DNA of 64,000 nucleotides, taken from contig NZ_CP156084.1 of assembly GCF_040687965.1 (NCBI RefSeq), positions 696,501-760,500 on the forward strand. The letters are read 5' to 3'. How positions within the stretch are numbered: position 1 is the first letter of the stretch; every line of letters begins with the position of its first letter. Below, one piece after another: positions 1 to 9,946 of this stretch. A program made the position numbers and the translations under genes. The notes beneath the pieces are model-generated. The model was not told the origin of the DNA. It did not search any database and was given only the letters and a program-made list of their open reading frames with translations. Source of the DNA: Methylocystis echinoides (GTDB lineage Bacteria > Pseudomonadota > Alphaproteobacteria > Rhizobiales > Beijerinckiaceae).

Positions 1-3000
1 GCGCGCGAGCCCGCGAAGCCCGCCTCGCTCATCGGGCCGCCGATCGCGCCCGCCAACGACGATCGCCGCACCGTCGGCGAATTGCGCGCCGCGCTGCAAA
101 TTCCGCCCAACCGCTCGATCATGGGGATGACGTTCGCCTCCATCGCGCTCTGGGCGGTATGCTGGATTTTCTATGTCTACTTTCATCAAAGCGAGATCAT
201 CGAGGCCGACGGCGCGCTGCTCGCGCCCAAGCCCATCTTGGCCATTGCGGCGCTGGTCGGCCCGACAATCTTTCTGTTCATCACCGGCCTGATGGCGCGG
301 CGCGCGCATGAAATGCGGCTCATCGCCAACTCCATGACGGAGGTCGCCATCCGCCTGATCGAGCCCGAAACCATCGCCACCGAGCAGGTCGTCTCCTTGT
401 CGCAGGCGATCCGCCGCGAGGCGGCGTCGATGGGCGACGGCATCGAACGCGCGCTGGCGCGCGCCGGCGAGCTCGAGGTGATCGTGCGCACGGAGGTGTC
501 GAATCTCGAACGCTCCTATACGGAAAACGAGCGCCGCATCCGCCTTCTCATCGACGAGTTGACCCGCGAGCGCGAGGCCATTCTCGTCAACGCCGACAAC
601 GCCCGCAATGCGCTTTACGGCGCCCGCGACTCCCTCTCGCAGGAGCTCTCGGCCACTTCGGCGCATCTCGCCGAGGCGGTCAGCGCGGCGGGCGCGCGCG
701 TCACGTCCTCGCTCGGCTCGAAAGGCGAGGAGATCAAGCTGTCGCTCGAGAAAGCCGGCGACAATTTCGAATCCACCCTCGCTTCGCATGGCGGGCGCGT
801 GATCAGCGTGTTGACCGAGACGGGCGACGCCGTGGCGGAGAAGATCGGCGGGGCCTCGGCGGATGTGAGCCGTCGCTTCACGGACGGCGTCGCCGAGGTC
901 AGCGAGAAACTGCAAAAGGCGAGCGAGGCGGCGACGTCCGATTTCAGCGCCCGCAGCGCCGAGATCGTCCAACGCTTCGAAACGCTGGGAACGACGTTGA
1001 CGGAGTCCGTCGGCAGCCAGGGGGACGCGCTGATCGCGCGTCTCGCCGAAACTGGCGGCGCCATTCAGGAGGCGGTGACGACGCACGGCGGCGCGCTCGA
1101 CCGATCGCTCGCCGAGACCGCCGAACGGCTCACCACGGGCGTCGCTGACCAGGTGGAGAAGGCGCGATCCGTCTTCGAGGGCGCGGAAACGCGCCTTCTC
1201 GGCGCCATGGACGACGCCAACGCCAGGACTCAGCAGGAATTCGAGCAGCGCAGCCAGACGCTGCGCGAGTCGCTCTCCAAAACGATCGACGAGACCGCCG
1301 CGGCGCTCGCCAACCAGGGCGAGACGATTCAGGATCGCTTCGCCGACCTCGCGGCCTACGCCGTCTCGGCGCTCGGCGCGCATAGCGATCGCGTCAACGA
1401 GACGCTCGCCGAGCGGCTCGGCAATTTCGAGCGCGTCGTGCTCACCCGCGGCGAAGAAATGATCTCCCGGGTGACCGAACATGGCGGCCAGCTCGACGCC
1501 ACGCTCGGCGAGCGGCTCGCCGCCTTCCAAGCGACGCTCTCGGAGAGCACGCAGCAGGCCGCCGAGCGCGTGAGCGAGCAGAGCGAGCGCGCCGCCCGCG
1601 ACATCGCCCGCCACATCGTGGCGCTCGAGGCCGCCGTCGCCCAGCAGGGCGAGGACATCGCATTGCGCGTGACGGAGAGCGGCGCGAACGCCGCCGCCGC
1701 GCTATCGGATCAGGTCGCCCGGTTCGAACATGCTTTCGCGCAGCGCCACGAGGAGCTTGGCGCCCGCCTCGCCGATCAGGGCGAGCGGTCGGCCGAGACC
1801 CTCGCCGAGCGGCTCGCCGCGTTCCAGCACGCGATGGCGGCGCATACCGAAGAGGTCGGCGCCCACAGCGAGGCGATCGCCGCCCGCGTCACGGAACATG
1901 GGCAGCGCGCGCTCTCCAATCTCGCCACCGGCATTTCGGTCTTCGAAGACGCGGTCCTCCAGCAGAGTCAGGCCATCGCCGCCCGCGTCGTCTCCGAAGG
2001 CGACCGGGCGCACGCCCTGCTCGCCGATCGTCTCGCCGCTTTCGAAGAGAGCGTGTCTCGCCAGGGCGAGACGGTCGCCATGGTCGTCGCCTCCCAGGGC
2101 GAGCGCGCCACGAATGAATTGTCGCGGCAACTCGCCGCGCTGGAGGAGACGATCGCCCGCAGCGGCGCGCAGGTCGCCGACTTGATGTCGACGCAGGGCG
2201 GCCGCGCCGCCGAGGAGCTCGCCCGGCAGATCGCGACGCTCGAGGAGACCGTCGCCCGCAAGAGCGAAGAGGTTGCGGCGCTCGTCTCCACCCACGGCGA
2301 ATTCGCCGCCGGCGAACTCGCGCGGCAGATCGCCGCGCTCGAAGAAGCCATCGTCAACAAGAGCGAGGAAGTCGCGAGCCTTGTGTCGACGCATGGCGAG
2401 CGCGCCACGGGCGAACTCGCCCGCCAGATCGCCACGCTCGAAGAGACGGTCGCCCGCAAGAGCGAAGAAGCCGCAACGCGCGTCGCCGAACAGGGCGACC
2501 GCGCCCTGACCAATCTCTCCGTGGGCCTCGCGTCGCTCGAGGACGCCATTCTGCGCCAAAGCGAAGCGGTCGCCGCGCGCGTCGCGCAGCACGGCGATCA
2601 GGCGACCGCCGCCATCACCGAGGGTCTCGCAGCTTTCGCCGACGCCGTCGCCCGCCACAGCGGCGACGCCGCCGACCGCATCTCCTCGAAGAGCGACGAG
2701 GTCAACGCCGCCTTCGCCAGGGGGCTCGCCGCCTTCGAAGACACTTTCCTGCGGCAGGGCGCGGAGATCGCCGAGCGCGTGCTCAACCAATCGCTTTCAT
2801 CGAGCGAGGACCTTGCCGAAAAGCTGCGCGCCTTCGAGAACGCGGTGCAGCAGGCGAACGCCGAAACGGCGCGGCGCCTCGAAGAGGAAAGCGCCCGCGT
2901 GGCCAGCACGCTGGCGACCGGAGTCGGAAGCTTCGAGGAGTCGGTCAAGAGCCACGGGGACAACGTCGCCGCCATCGTGGCCGAACATGCGCATCGCGTC

Positions 3001-6000
3001 GACGAGCTGCTCGGCGAGCGCCTGACGGCGCTGGAGACGGCCGGCATGCTCGTCGCGCAGACAATGGAGACGACGCGCGAACGCGCCATGCAGGAATTCG
3101 AGTCGCATGGCGCCGCGCTGCGCGAAAATCTGCACCGCGTCGTCGAAGAGGCGAGCGCCGCGCTCGCCGACAATTCCGACCGGTTGCACGAACGTTTCGC
3201 CACGACGGCGGGCGACGCCGTCGTCGCGATCTCGACCCAGGGCGAGCGGCTCAACGAACTTCTGTCCGATCGCCTCGCGGCCTTCGAGAATTCCGTCGTC
3301 GCGCAGGGCCAGGACGTCGTCGTCGCCCTCGCGGAACATGGCGACCGCATCACCGCGACGCTGGGCCAGCAGCTCGGCCAGTTCGAAAGCGCCGTTCTGC
3401 GCGACGGCGAAGAGATCGCCGACCGTGTGGCCGCGAACGCCGCGCGGCTCACCGACGACGTGGCGCAGCGGCTCACGGTCATTGAAGAAGTCATTGGCGG
3501 CCGCGGCGCGGAGCTGGTCCAAAGCCTCGCGGAGCGGACGGAAGACGCCGACGCCCGCATCGGCGCGCAGACCGAAAAATTCGTCGCGAGCGTCGACGAC
3601 CGGCTCAACGCCATCGACCACGCCATCGTCGAACAAGGCGGCGCGCTGGTCGACCGCATCGCGGCGCAGGCGACGCATCTCGCGGCGCAGATCGGCGATA
3701 ATTCCCGCCACTTCGCCGAGGAGATCGAGGCGCGGCTGAGCGCGCTCGACGGCGCGGTGACGACCGGAGGCGGCAAGCTCGTTGAGGGCCTTGCAGCCCA
3801 ATCCGACCGCCTGCTCAACCGCTTCGACGAGAAATCGCAGGAGCTCACCCAGGCGCTCGACGCCAAGCTCGACGCGCTGGATCAGACCATGAGCGTCAAT
3901 AGCGGCGTATTCGCCGAAAAATTCTCCGAGCAGGTCGACCAGTTCGCCTCGCGCATCGGCGACAACTCGCGTCACTTCGCGAATGAGATCGACACGCGGC
4001 TCGAGTCGCTCGACGAAGCGATTTCGGTGCGCGGCGCCAAGCTCGTCAGCGAGCTCGACGCCACCGCGGTCTCCGCCTTCTCGCGCCTGAGCGAGGAAGT
4101 CGGAAAGCTGGCGAGCGACGTGAGCGCCAAGCTCGACGTGATCGACCACACGATCGGCGAGAAGGGCGAACAACTCGTCGAGAAGCTCGAGACCCGGGCA
4201 ATCGACATCGCCTCCGCCATGGCGACGAAGATCGAAGCTTTCGAGAGCGTCAGCGACGCCCGCACCCGCGAGGCGGCGGAGCGCATCGAGGCGCTCGTAA
4301 AGCAGATGGACGCTGGCCTCGGCGCCGGCGGCCAGCGGCTGCAGGCCTCGCTCGCGAGCCACGCGCTGCAGGTCGCCCGCGTGATGGGCGAAGGCGGCCG
4401 CGAGGTCGTCCGCAGCCTCGATGAGAAGATCAAGGACGTCGATTCGGTGTTGCTGTCGCGCTCTTCCGAAATCGCCGAGACTTTGGCGACCAAGGCGTCG
4501 GAGATCAACGAGACGCTCGGCGGGCGCGCCAAGGATCTCGCCGACACGCTCGACGGACGCATCGAACTCTTTGAGAAAAACGTTGTCGAACGCCTCGGGG
4601 CCGTGTCGTCGGAGATCGACGAACGTGGCAGGGGCGTCATCGAGTCGATCGGGGCGCGGCTCGCGGACATCAACCACACGCTGTCGGATGCGCGGCGCGC
4701 GCTCGACACGACGCTGCATGCGCGCACGGGCGATCTCGGCAAGGCGCTTACCGAACGCGTCGTCGAGATCAGCGGCGCGCTCGACTCCCGACTGACGCAG
4801 ATCCAGAGCGCGCTCGACGACAGGCTGGCGCAGATCGAGGCCACTCTGGGCGACCGCGGCGGCGCCGTGACCCATGAGCTGACGAGCGTCGGCGAGCTGA
4901 TCGCCAACACGATCGAGACGCGGGGCGCGGCGATCGTTCGCCATCTCGGCGACAAGCGCGACGAACTGGCGGAGGCCATGGACCGCTCGGCGGCGTCGCT
5001 GACCACCGCCCTCGACGCCGGCGCGCAACACTCGATCGGCGCGCTGATCGCCATGAACGACAAGATCCGCGCCGAGCTGCCGACCGTGCTCGACAAGCTC
5101 GACCAGACCAACAGCTCGCTGCAGGGGATCATGGACAAGACGGGCGGCAATCTCGTCGCGCTCGAGCGCGCGCTGGGCACGCGGCTCGCCGAGTTCCAAA
5201 CGGCGATCCGCGACGTCTCCAGCCAGGTCCAAAAGATCAACGAAGCCGCAAGCGGCACGGTCAACAGCGCCCATGACATCGTCGAGACGCTGACCCAGCG
5301 AGAGGAAACGCTCGTCCAGAGCGCCGCTCAGCTCGCCAGGAGCCAGCAGGCGCTCGACGAGGCCTTCGACGCCCGCCGCCGCTCGCTCGAGAACGTCATG
5401 GCCCTCGTCGACGGCAAGCGCGCCGAAGTCGAAACCGTCATGGCCGACTTCACGACGAAGATGGAGGAAGCGTTCCGCGCAATCGAGAACCGCTCGCAAG
5501 CCGTCGGCGGCGCCCTCTCGGCGACCACGCGCGAGACGGCCGCGCTCGTCGAGGCGCGCCTGTCCGATCTCCGCTCGGCCGCGGAGAGCCAAAGGGCCGA
5601 GACCGAGGAATCGCTGCGCGCCGCCTTCACAAAGGCCAATGACGAGATCAACCGCCTCTTCGGCGACGCGAGCGCGCGCTTCCAGTCGACGGCGGAAGAG
5701 ATCCGCGCGCTGTCGAGGGACATTCATCGCGAGCTCGAGGAAACGCGCGACGAGGTGCGACGGGGGGCGGTCGAATTGCCGCGCGAAACCGCCGAACAGG
5801 CCTCGGCGCTGCGCCGCGTCGTCGGCGATCAGGTGAAGGCCCTCAACGAACTCACCGACCTCGTGGCGCGCTCCGGCCGCGTCTATGACGTCGCCGAGCA
5901 GGCCCCGGCCCCGCGCCGCCCCTATGAAGCGCCCCGCGCCGAACCGCCCCGCCCGCGCGTCGCCGCGCCGGCGCCGGCCCCCGCGCCGCGCGCGGCTGAC

Positions 6001-6453
6001 GTCGCCGCCGGGCGGGACACGCAGGGCGGCTGGCTCAGCGATCTCCTCGCCCGCGCCTCGCGCGAAGAGGGCGACGAGAGCGGCCGCGGGCCGCGTCCGG
6101 CGCGGGCCGGCGCCGGAGCGCTCGACGGGCTGACGCTCGACATCGCGCGCATGGTCGACAATGCGGCCGTCGTCGAACTATGGCGGCGCTACCAGCGCGG
6201 CGAGAAGGGCGGCCTGTTCGGGCGGCGCCTCTATACGGCGCAGGGCCACCAGACCTTCGAGGAAATCCGCCGCCGCTACCGGCTCGACCCGGAGTTCCGC
6301 GCGACGCTCGACCATTACGTGCGCCACTTCGAGGAGCTGCTGCTCGAGACGAGCCGCGGCGACCGCGACGGCGGCAAGGCGCTCGACCTGCTCACGAGCG
6401 ACGCGGGCAAGGTCTACACCATGCTCGGCCATGCGGCGGGCCGTTTCGAATAA
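1..6453 (+). CDS. Giant coiled-coil polar scaffold, Growth Pole Ring (GPR)-like (5' end outside window)
   Basis: The frame is open from base 1; a TTG at 82 is a possible start, but the Pro/Ala-rich codons before it read through without a stop, so I treat the gene as cut by the window edge. At least 2150 residues are visible. Two membrane segments lie near nt 115-185 and 230-300. They are followed by about 1800 residues of predicted helix rich in Ala, Glu and Arg, a Pro/Ala-rich linker (about nt 5890-6015), and a compact C-terminal domain (about nt 6120-6450). Size and order match the Agrobacterium GPR protein (about 2100 residues, apolipoprotein-like repeats), which forms a ring at the growing pole in Rhizobiales. 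The family call rests on architecture and memory, not on an alignment. Function is inferred to be scaffolding of unipolar growth. Confidence 0.75.
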   Translation, partial: AREPAKPASLIGPPIAPANDDRRTVGELRAALQIPPNRSIMGMTFASIALWAVCWIFYVYFHQSEIIEADGALLAPKPILAIAALVGPTIFLFITGLMARRAHEMRLIANSMTEVAIRLIEPETIATEQVVSLSQAIRREAASMGDGIERALARAGELEVIVRTEVSNLERSYTENERRIRLLIDELTREREAILVNADNARNALYGARDSLSQELSATSAHLAEAVSAAGARVTSSLGSKGEEIKLSLEKAGDNFESTLASHGGRVISVLTETGDAVAEKIGGASADVSRRFTDGVAEVSEKLQKASEAATSDFSARSAEIVQRFETLGTTLTESVGSQGDALIARLAETGGAIQEAVTTHGGALDRSLAETAERLTTGVADQVEKARSVFEGAETRLLGAMDDANARTQQEFEQRSQTLRESLSKTIDETAAALANQGETIQDRFADLAAYAVSALGAHSDRVNETLAERLGNFERVVLTRGEEMISRVTEHGGQLDATLGERLAAFQATLSESTQQAAERVSEQSERAARDIARHIVALEAAVAQQGEDIALRVTESGANAAAALSDQVARFEHAFAQRHEELGARLADQGERSAETLAERLAAFQHAMAAHTEEVGAHSEAIAARVTEHGQRALSNLATGISVFEDAVLQQSQAIAARVVSEGDRAHALLADRLAAFEESVSRQGETVAMVVASQGERATNELSRQLAALEETIARSGAQVADLMSTQGGRAAEELARQIATLEETVARKSEEVAALVSTHGEFAAGELARQIAALEEAIVNKSEEVASLVSTHGERATGELARQIATLEETVARKSEEAATRVAEQGDRALTNLSVGLASLEDAILRQSEAVAARVAQHGDQATAAITEGLAAFADAVARHSGDAADRISSKSDEVNAAFARGLAAFEDTFLRQGAEIAERVLNQSLSSSEDLAEKLRAFENAVQQANAETARRLEEESARVASTLATGVGSFEESVKSHGDNVAAIVAEHAHRVDELLGERLTALETAGMLVAQTMETTRERAMQEFESHGAALRENLHRVVEEASAALADNSDRLHERFATTAGDAVVAISTQGERLNELLSDRLAAFENSVVAQGQDVVVALAEHGDRITATLGQQLGQFESAVLRDGEEIADRVAANAARLTDDVAQRLTVIEEVIGGRGAELVQSLAERTEDADARIGAQTEKFVASVDDRLNAIDHAIVEQGGALVDRIAAQATHLAAQIGDNSRHFAEEIEARLSALDGAVTTGGGKLVEGLAAQSDRLLNRFDEKSQELTQALDAKLDALDQTMSVNSGVFAEKFSEQVDQFASRIGDNSRHFANEIDTRLESLDEAISVRGAKLVSELDATAVSAFSRLSEEVGKLASDVSAKLDVIDHTIGEKGEQLVEKLETRAIDIASAMATKIEAFESVSDARTREAAERIEALVKQMDAGLGAGGQRLQASLASHALQVARVMGEGGREVVRSLDEKIKDVDSVLLSRSSEIAETLATKASEINETLGGRAKDLADTLDGRIELFEKNVVERLGAVSSEIDERGRGVIESIGARLADINHTLSDARRALDTTLHARTGDLGKALTERVVEISGALDSRLTQIQSALDDRLAQIEATLGDRGGAVTHELTSVGELIANTIETRGAAIVRHLGDKRDELAEAMDRSAASLTTALDAGAQHSIGALIAMNDKIRAELPTVLDKLDQTNSSLQGIMDKTGGNLVALERALGTRLAEFQTAIRDVSSQVQKINEAASGTVNSAHDIVETLTQREETLVQSAAQLARSQQALDEAFDARRRSLENVMALVDGKRAEVETVMADFTTKMEEAFRAIENRSQAVGGALSATTRETAALVEARLSDLRSAAESQRAETEESLRAAFTKANDEINRLFGDASARFQSTAEEIRALSRDIHRELEETRDEVRRGAVELPRETAEQASALRRVVGDQVKALNELTDLVARSGRVYDVAEQAPAPRRPYEAPRAEPPRPRVAAPAPAPAPRAADVAAGRDTQGGWLSDLLARASREEGDESGRGPRPARAGAGALDGLTLDIARMVDNAAVVELWRRYQRGEKGGLFGRRLYTAQGHQTFEEIRRRYRLDPEFRATLDHYVRHFEELLLETSRGDRDGGKALDLLTSDAGKVYTMLGHAAGRFE
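1411..4250 (+). repeat. Tandem 99-bp (33-residue) repeats inside the polar scaffold gene
   Basis: Units of 33 codons recur, each carrying a motif like ERLAAFE followed by Glu/Gln-rich helix and a segment such as ARVTEHG. Exact 99-bp steps are visible from 2221 to 2320 to 2419 (each begins with codons for ARQIA). About 27 diverged copies of the LxxFE/LxxLE motif can be counted, with occasional longer units. Thirty-three residues equal three 11-residue turns, the hendecad periodicity of apolipoprotein-type amphipathic helices. Confidence 0.8.
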
Positions 6454-6455
6454 GG

Positions 6456-6483
6456 AAAAAGGGCGCGGACCTGGTCCGCGCCC
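6456..6483 (-). terminator. Intrinsic terminator of the Rieske/FAD reductase gene
   Basis: A 9-bp GC stem (6461-6469 with 6475-6483, 5-nt loop) is followed on the minus strand by a run of five T. It lies just past the stop of the minus-strand gene at 6495 and also separates it from the convergent scaffold gene. Confidence 0.7.
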
Positions 6484-6494
6484 CGCACACCCTC

Positions 6495-8021
6495 TTACAG
6501 CGCGCCAATCGCCCGTTCGAAGGCCACTTCCGCCTGCAGGCTTTCGAGATCGCGTCCGAGCGTCGCCACGGCGAGTTTGCGGCCGCCCGCATAGAACGTC
6601 ACCGCGCAATCGCCCGCCGCCGGATCGCCCGACAGCTCCGCCCGGTCCCAGGCCGGCGCATGGCCGACGTAGGAAATCGCCTGATCGTAGTGCTGGGACC
6701 AGAAGAAGGGCGCCGCCTCGAAGCGCTCGCGGCGCCCGAGCATGTTGCGCGCCGCGGTCTGGCCCTGCCGCTCGGCCACGACCCAATGCTCGACCCGAAC
6801 GCGCTCGCCGGTGATCTTGTCGGGCCAGCGGGCGATGTCGCCCGCCGCATAGACGCCAGGCTCGCTCGTTTCCAGATATTCGTCGACCAGCACCCCCTTG
6901 TCGACGGCGAGGCCGGCGGCTTCCGCGAGCGCGACGTTCGGTCGGACGCCGACGCCAATGGCGACGACATCCGCCGCAAGCGCGCCGCCGCTCTTCAAGG
7001 TCAGCGCGTCAGCGCCAATCTCCGTCGCCGTGTCTTCGAGATGGAAGACGACCCCGTGGCTCTCGTGAAGCCGGCGGATATGGGCCCCGAGGTCCGGCCC
7101 CAGAATGCGGGCCATGGGAACGGCCTCGGGCGCGATGACATGGACCTCGAGCCCGCGCGCGCGTAATGAGGCGGCGACTTCGAGCCCGATGAAGCTCGCG
7201 CCAATGACCGCCGCCCGCTTCGCTCCGGCAGCCGCGGCGATGAGGCGGTCGGCGTCGGCGAGGCTGCGCAGATAATGAACATGCGACGCGTCCGCCCCCG
7301 GAATGGGCAGTCGCACCGGGTCGGCCCCGGCGGCGAGCAGCAGGGCGTCGAAACCAACGCTCTCGCCGCCCTCGAGCAGGATGCGGCGCTGCGCGAGATC
7401 GAGCGAAAGAACGCGCCGCCCGAGGCGCAGACTGACCCGGTTGTCGCGGTACCAGGCGGGATCGCGCAGCGGCAGCCAATCGGGCTGCGCCGAGCCGGCG
7501 AGATAATCCTTGGACAGATTGGGGCGGTCATAGGGCTCTGCGGGGTCCGCGCCGACCATTTCGATCGCCCCGTCATAGCCCTCGGCGCGCAGCGCATGCG
7601 CCGCGGCGAAGCCGGCGGCGCCCGCGCCGACGATGACGACGCTCCCCGGCGCGCGCGCCGGCGCAGTCTTGGGGGCCGCCGTCCTGATCCGCTCGCGGGC
7701 GAAAATCACGCCCTCGATCTGCTCGACCCGCCAGCGCGCCAGCGCGTCGAAGGCCGGCGCGCGCTCGGCCTCCCCGCTGCGCAGGCTGAAACAGGCGTGA
7801 TGCCAGGGGCAGCGAATCGTCTCCCCGACCACGAGCCCCTCCGCCAGCGGCCCGTGGTAATGCGTGCAGAACGCGCCGACGACGAAGACCTCGCCGCCCT
7901 TGCGCACCATGATCGCGGCCTTGCCGGCGACATGCCCCCGCATCGGCGCCCCTTCCGCAACCTCGCCGGAAGCGATCCCAAGTGCGAAGTCGGGACCGAT
8001 TATTTCTTCACCCTGCGACAT
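6495..8021 (-). CDS. Rieske-domain FAD/NAD(P)-dependent oxidoreductase (AIFL/ferredoxin reductase type)
   Basis: This 508-residue protein probably moves electrons between NAD(P)H and an iron-sulfur partner. Residues 1-105 form a Rieske 2Fe-2S domain with the ligands Cys52-x-His54 and Cys71-x2-His74. A GAGAAG dinucleotide-binding motif near residue 130 binds FAD, a second one (GASFIG, near 270) binds NAD(P), and YAAGD near 395 contacts FAD. This order matches AIFL-like reductases and the reductase components of ring-hydroxylating or P450 systems. No oxygenase or P450 lies nearby, so the partner is unknown. The ATG at 8021 follows a strong GAGGGGG ribosome-binding site. It is monocistronic and ends in an intrinsic terminator. 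Confidence 0.85.
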   Translation of the reverse strand: MSQGEEIIGPDFALGIASGEVAEGAPMRGHVAGKAAIMVRKGGEVFVVGAFCTHYHGPLAEGLVVGETIRCPWHHACFSLRSGEAERAPAFDALARWRVEQIEGVIFARERIRTAAPKTAPARAPGSVVIVGAGAAGFAAAHALRAEGYDGAIEMVGADPAEPYDRPNLSKDYLAGSAQPDWLPLRDPAWYRDNRVSLRLGRRVLSLDLAQRRILLEGGESVGFDALLLAAGADPVRLPIPGADASHVHYLRSLADADRLIAAAAGAKRAAVIGASFIGLEVAASLRARGLEVHVIAPEAVPMARILGPDLGAHIRRLHESHGVVFHLEDTATEIGADALTLKSGGALAADVVAIGVGVRPNVALAEAAGLAVDKGVLVDEYLETSEPGVYAAGDIARWPDKITGERVRVEHWVVAERQGQTAARNMLGRRERFEAAPFFWSQHYDQAISYVGHAPAWDRAELSGDPAAGDCAVTFYAGGRKLAVATLGRDLESLQAEVAFERAIGAL

Positions 8022-8368
8022 TTACCCCCTCTTTCCGAGCCGTCGTGAACGCGGCCGCCTTAAGAAAGTTGGACTCCGGCGTCGCTTCGGCAAGCAGGCG
8101 GGACGACCGAATCACTCCGAGCGGGCGCCATGCCTGGCGATACACGCAATGCGGGACTTCGTGCTCGTATGGTTAACCAATTGGAAAGTTACAGTTCTCC
8201 TGGAGCCGATCAAAATGTGACATCGGCGCCACATTCGAGAAGACAAATGTCCGGAACCCGCGGTTTTGCCTAAGGAATAGGCATTTGCGCCCGAGATGAG
8301 CTTGAAGCAAGACCGAGGTGGCGTTGTTATCGGTGCAGTCTTCGCCTCCCGATACCGGAGTTCCTGGC
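8022..8368. promoter_or_regulatory. Divergent intergenic region between reductase and porin genes
   Basis: About 350 bp with no convincing gene. It must hold the promoters of both flanking genes. The stretch before the porin (8170-8240) is less GC-rich and contains a 6-bp inverted repeat AATGTG/CACATT (8215-8220 and 8231-8236, 10-nt spacer) that could be a regulator site or a leader hairpin. I cannot assign -35/-10 boxes with confidence. Confidence 0.4.
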
Positions 8369-9868
8369 ATGAAGTGGTACTACCTCCCCATCGTGACCGC
8401 GGCGTCCCTCGCCGCCAGCATGGCCCTGGCGGCCGATCTGAAAACCAAGAAGGCGCCCGAAGCGCCGCCGCCGCCGCCGCCCGCCTGGCTCGATACGCTC
8501 ACGATCGACGGTTACGTCGAGGGCGGTATCGCGATGAACTTCAACCAGCCCTTCAACAAGTGGAACTGGGGCCACCTCTATACGTCCGACGCCAACCAGC
8601 CGACCTTCAACGGCCTCGTGGTCACGATGCAGCGGCCGCTCGATCCGAAGTCGGACACCTATGACTTCGGTTTCAAGGCGCAGGTCCAGCTCGGCGAGGA
8701 CATGCGCTACAACCATCTGACCGGGACGACCGAATACTGGATGCACACCGACACCCAGATCGGTCCGCTCGAGGCGAACGTTCAGGCCCATCTGCCCTGG
8801 AAGACCTTCCTGTCGCAGGGCGGCATCGACGTGAAGGCGGGCATTTTCCCGACGTACAATGGCGCCGAAGTCATGTACGCCAAGGACAACCTCTTCTACA
8901 GCCACTCCTACATCTTCAATTTCGGGCCCTTCCTCCACACCGGCGTCATGACCACGACGCATGTCCGCGACTGGCTCGACGTCTATGCCGGCGTCACGAC
9001 CGGCGTGAACACCTTCATCGGCTGGCCCGGCGACAACAACGCCTCTCCGTCCTTCCACGGCGGTTTCGGCCTCAACCTGCTCGACGGCAATCTGACCATT
9101 CTCGGCATCGTCCACACCGGTCCGGAAAATCCGAAGCAGATCGGCGGTCCGTACAATCCGGGATTTGGCCTGCCCATCGCTTCCTGGCCGAACACGCCCT
9201 TCGCCTGCGTCTGTAACCCCAATTCCACGAACCGCACCTACGCCAACCTGACCACGACCTGGAAGGTGACGGAGAATCTGACGCTCATCACCGACATGGC
9301 CTTCAACCGCGAAAGCGGCTGGAACCCGGCCTCGGCGCTCGGCGGCGTTCCGCAGAATTCGTACTTCCTGTACGATCAGTTCTTCCCGAACTTCGTCGCC
9401 CCGACCGGCTTTCCGACGACCGCGCTCTCCTATCTCCCGCAATATCCCAAGGGCGCCGAGTCCTACGCGATCGCGCAATATGCGTCGTACAAGGTCAACG
9501 ACATCTTCAAGGTCAATGGCCGCGTCGAATATTATCGCGACGCCAACAACTTCTTCGTCGCCGCCTATCCGGGCTATTTCGACGCGATCAATGCGCTGCA
9601 CGGCTTCTTCTGCCCGTCCTGCATCTTCCGTCCGGCGAATGTCGGCACCAGCTATCTGGCGCTCACGATCGGCACGACGATCACCCCCGAGCTGCCGAAA
9701 CTGCCGATCATCACCGGCTTGATCATCCGTCCGGAGTTCCGCTGGGACACCGCCGTGAACGGCACGACGCCCTTCTTCCGCGGCATCAATGGTCCCAACG
9801 GCAACGGCCAGAGCCGTTCGCAGGGCATGTTCAACATGGACGTGATCATCCCCTTCTCGCTGCTCTGA
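8369..9868 (+). CDS. Outer-membrane beta-barrel porin (BBP2/OmpL-like)
   Basis: A 499-residue outer-membrane channel protein. The ATG at 8369 follows a GGAG site and begins a clear signal peptide (MKWYYLPIV then a small-residue core, cleavage after ALA). A Lys/Pro linker follows, with six Pro in a row. The rest is rich in Gly, Asn, Tyr, Phe and Trp with alternating hydrophobic strands. It ends in a hydrophobic strand (DVIIPFSLL), as barrels do. The start of the mature part (DGYVEGGIAMNFNQP) resembles the BBP2 putative porin family. Substrate is unknown. An in-frame GTG at 8318 would put 17 residues before the signal peptide and is unlikely. It is monocistronic with a strong terminator, consistent with high expression. 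Confidence 0.85.
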   Translation: MKWYYLPIVTAASLAASMALAADLKTKKAPEAPPPPPPAWLDTLTIDGYVEGGIAMNFNQPFNKWNWGHLYTSDANQPTFNGLVVTMQRPLDPKSDTYDFGFKAQVQLGEDMRYNHLTGTTEYWMHTDTQIGPLEANVQAHLPWKTFLSQGGIDVKAGIFPTYNGAEVMYAKDNLFYSHSYIFNFGPFLHTGVMTTTHVRDWLDVYAGVTTGVNTFIGWPGDNNASPSFHGGFGLNLLDGNLTILGIVHTGPENPKQIGGPYNPGFGLPIASWPNTPFACVCNPNSTNRTYANLTTTWKVTENLTLITDMAFNRESGWNPASALGGVPQNSYFLYDQFFPNFVAPTGFPTTALSYLPQYPKGAESYAIAQYASYKVNDIFKVNGRVEYYRDANNFFVAAYPGYFDAINALHGFFCPSCIFRPANVGTSYLALTIGTTITPELPKLPIITGLIIRPEFRWDTAVNGTTPFFRGINGPNGNGQSRSQGMFNMDVIIPFSLL

Positions 9869-9896
9869 GCTTACGGACGGGGAACCAAAGAAAACA

Positions 9897-9934
9897 AAGA
9901 AGTCGGCGACGTCGTCGCCGACTTTCTTTTTTTG
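9897..9934 (+). terminator. Strong intrinsic terminator of the porin gene
   Basis: A perfect 10-bp stem (9901-9910 with 9914-9923, 3-nt loop) extended by A-T/G-T pairs is followed by TTCTTTTTTT. It begins 29 bases after the porin stop. Confidence 0.9.
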
Positions 9935-9946
9935 CCGCTCGTCCAA

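Noticed and set aside
82-84. TTG at 82 as the true start of the scaffold gene
   Set aside because: The same frame is open upstream to base 1 with plausible protein sequence (Pro/Ala-rich), so the start is more likely outside the window.
1411-4250. CRISPR-like array from the regular 99-bp repeats
   Set aside because: There are no unique spacers; the repeats are in-frame protein repeats with codon-level divergence.
2797-5727. 976-codon open frame on the minus strand inside the scaffold gene
   Set aside because: It is a mirror of the high-GC, repeat-rich plus-strand gene; it has no ribosome-binding site or domain, and the plus-strand gene is clearly real.
8318-8368. GTG at 8318 as porin start
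   Set aside because: It would put 17 residues before a complete signal peptide; the ATG at 8369 has a ribosome-binding site.
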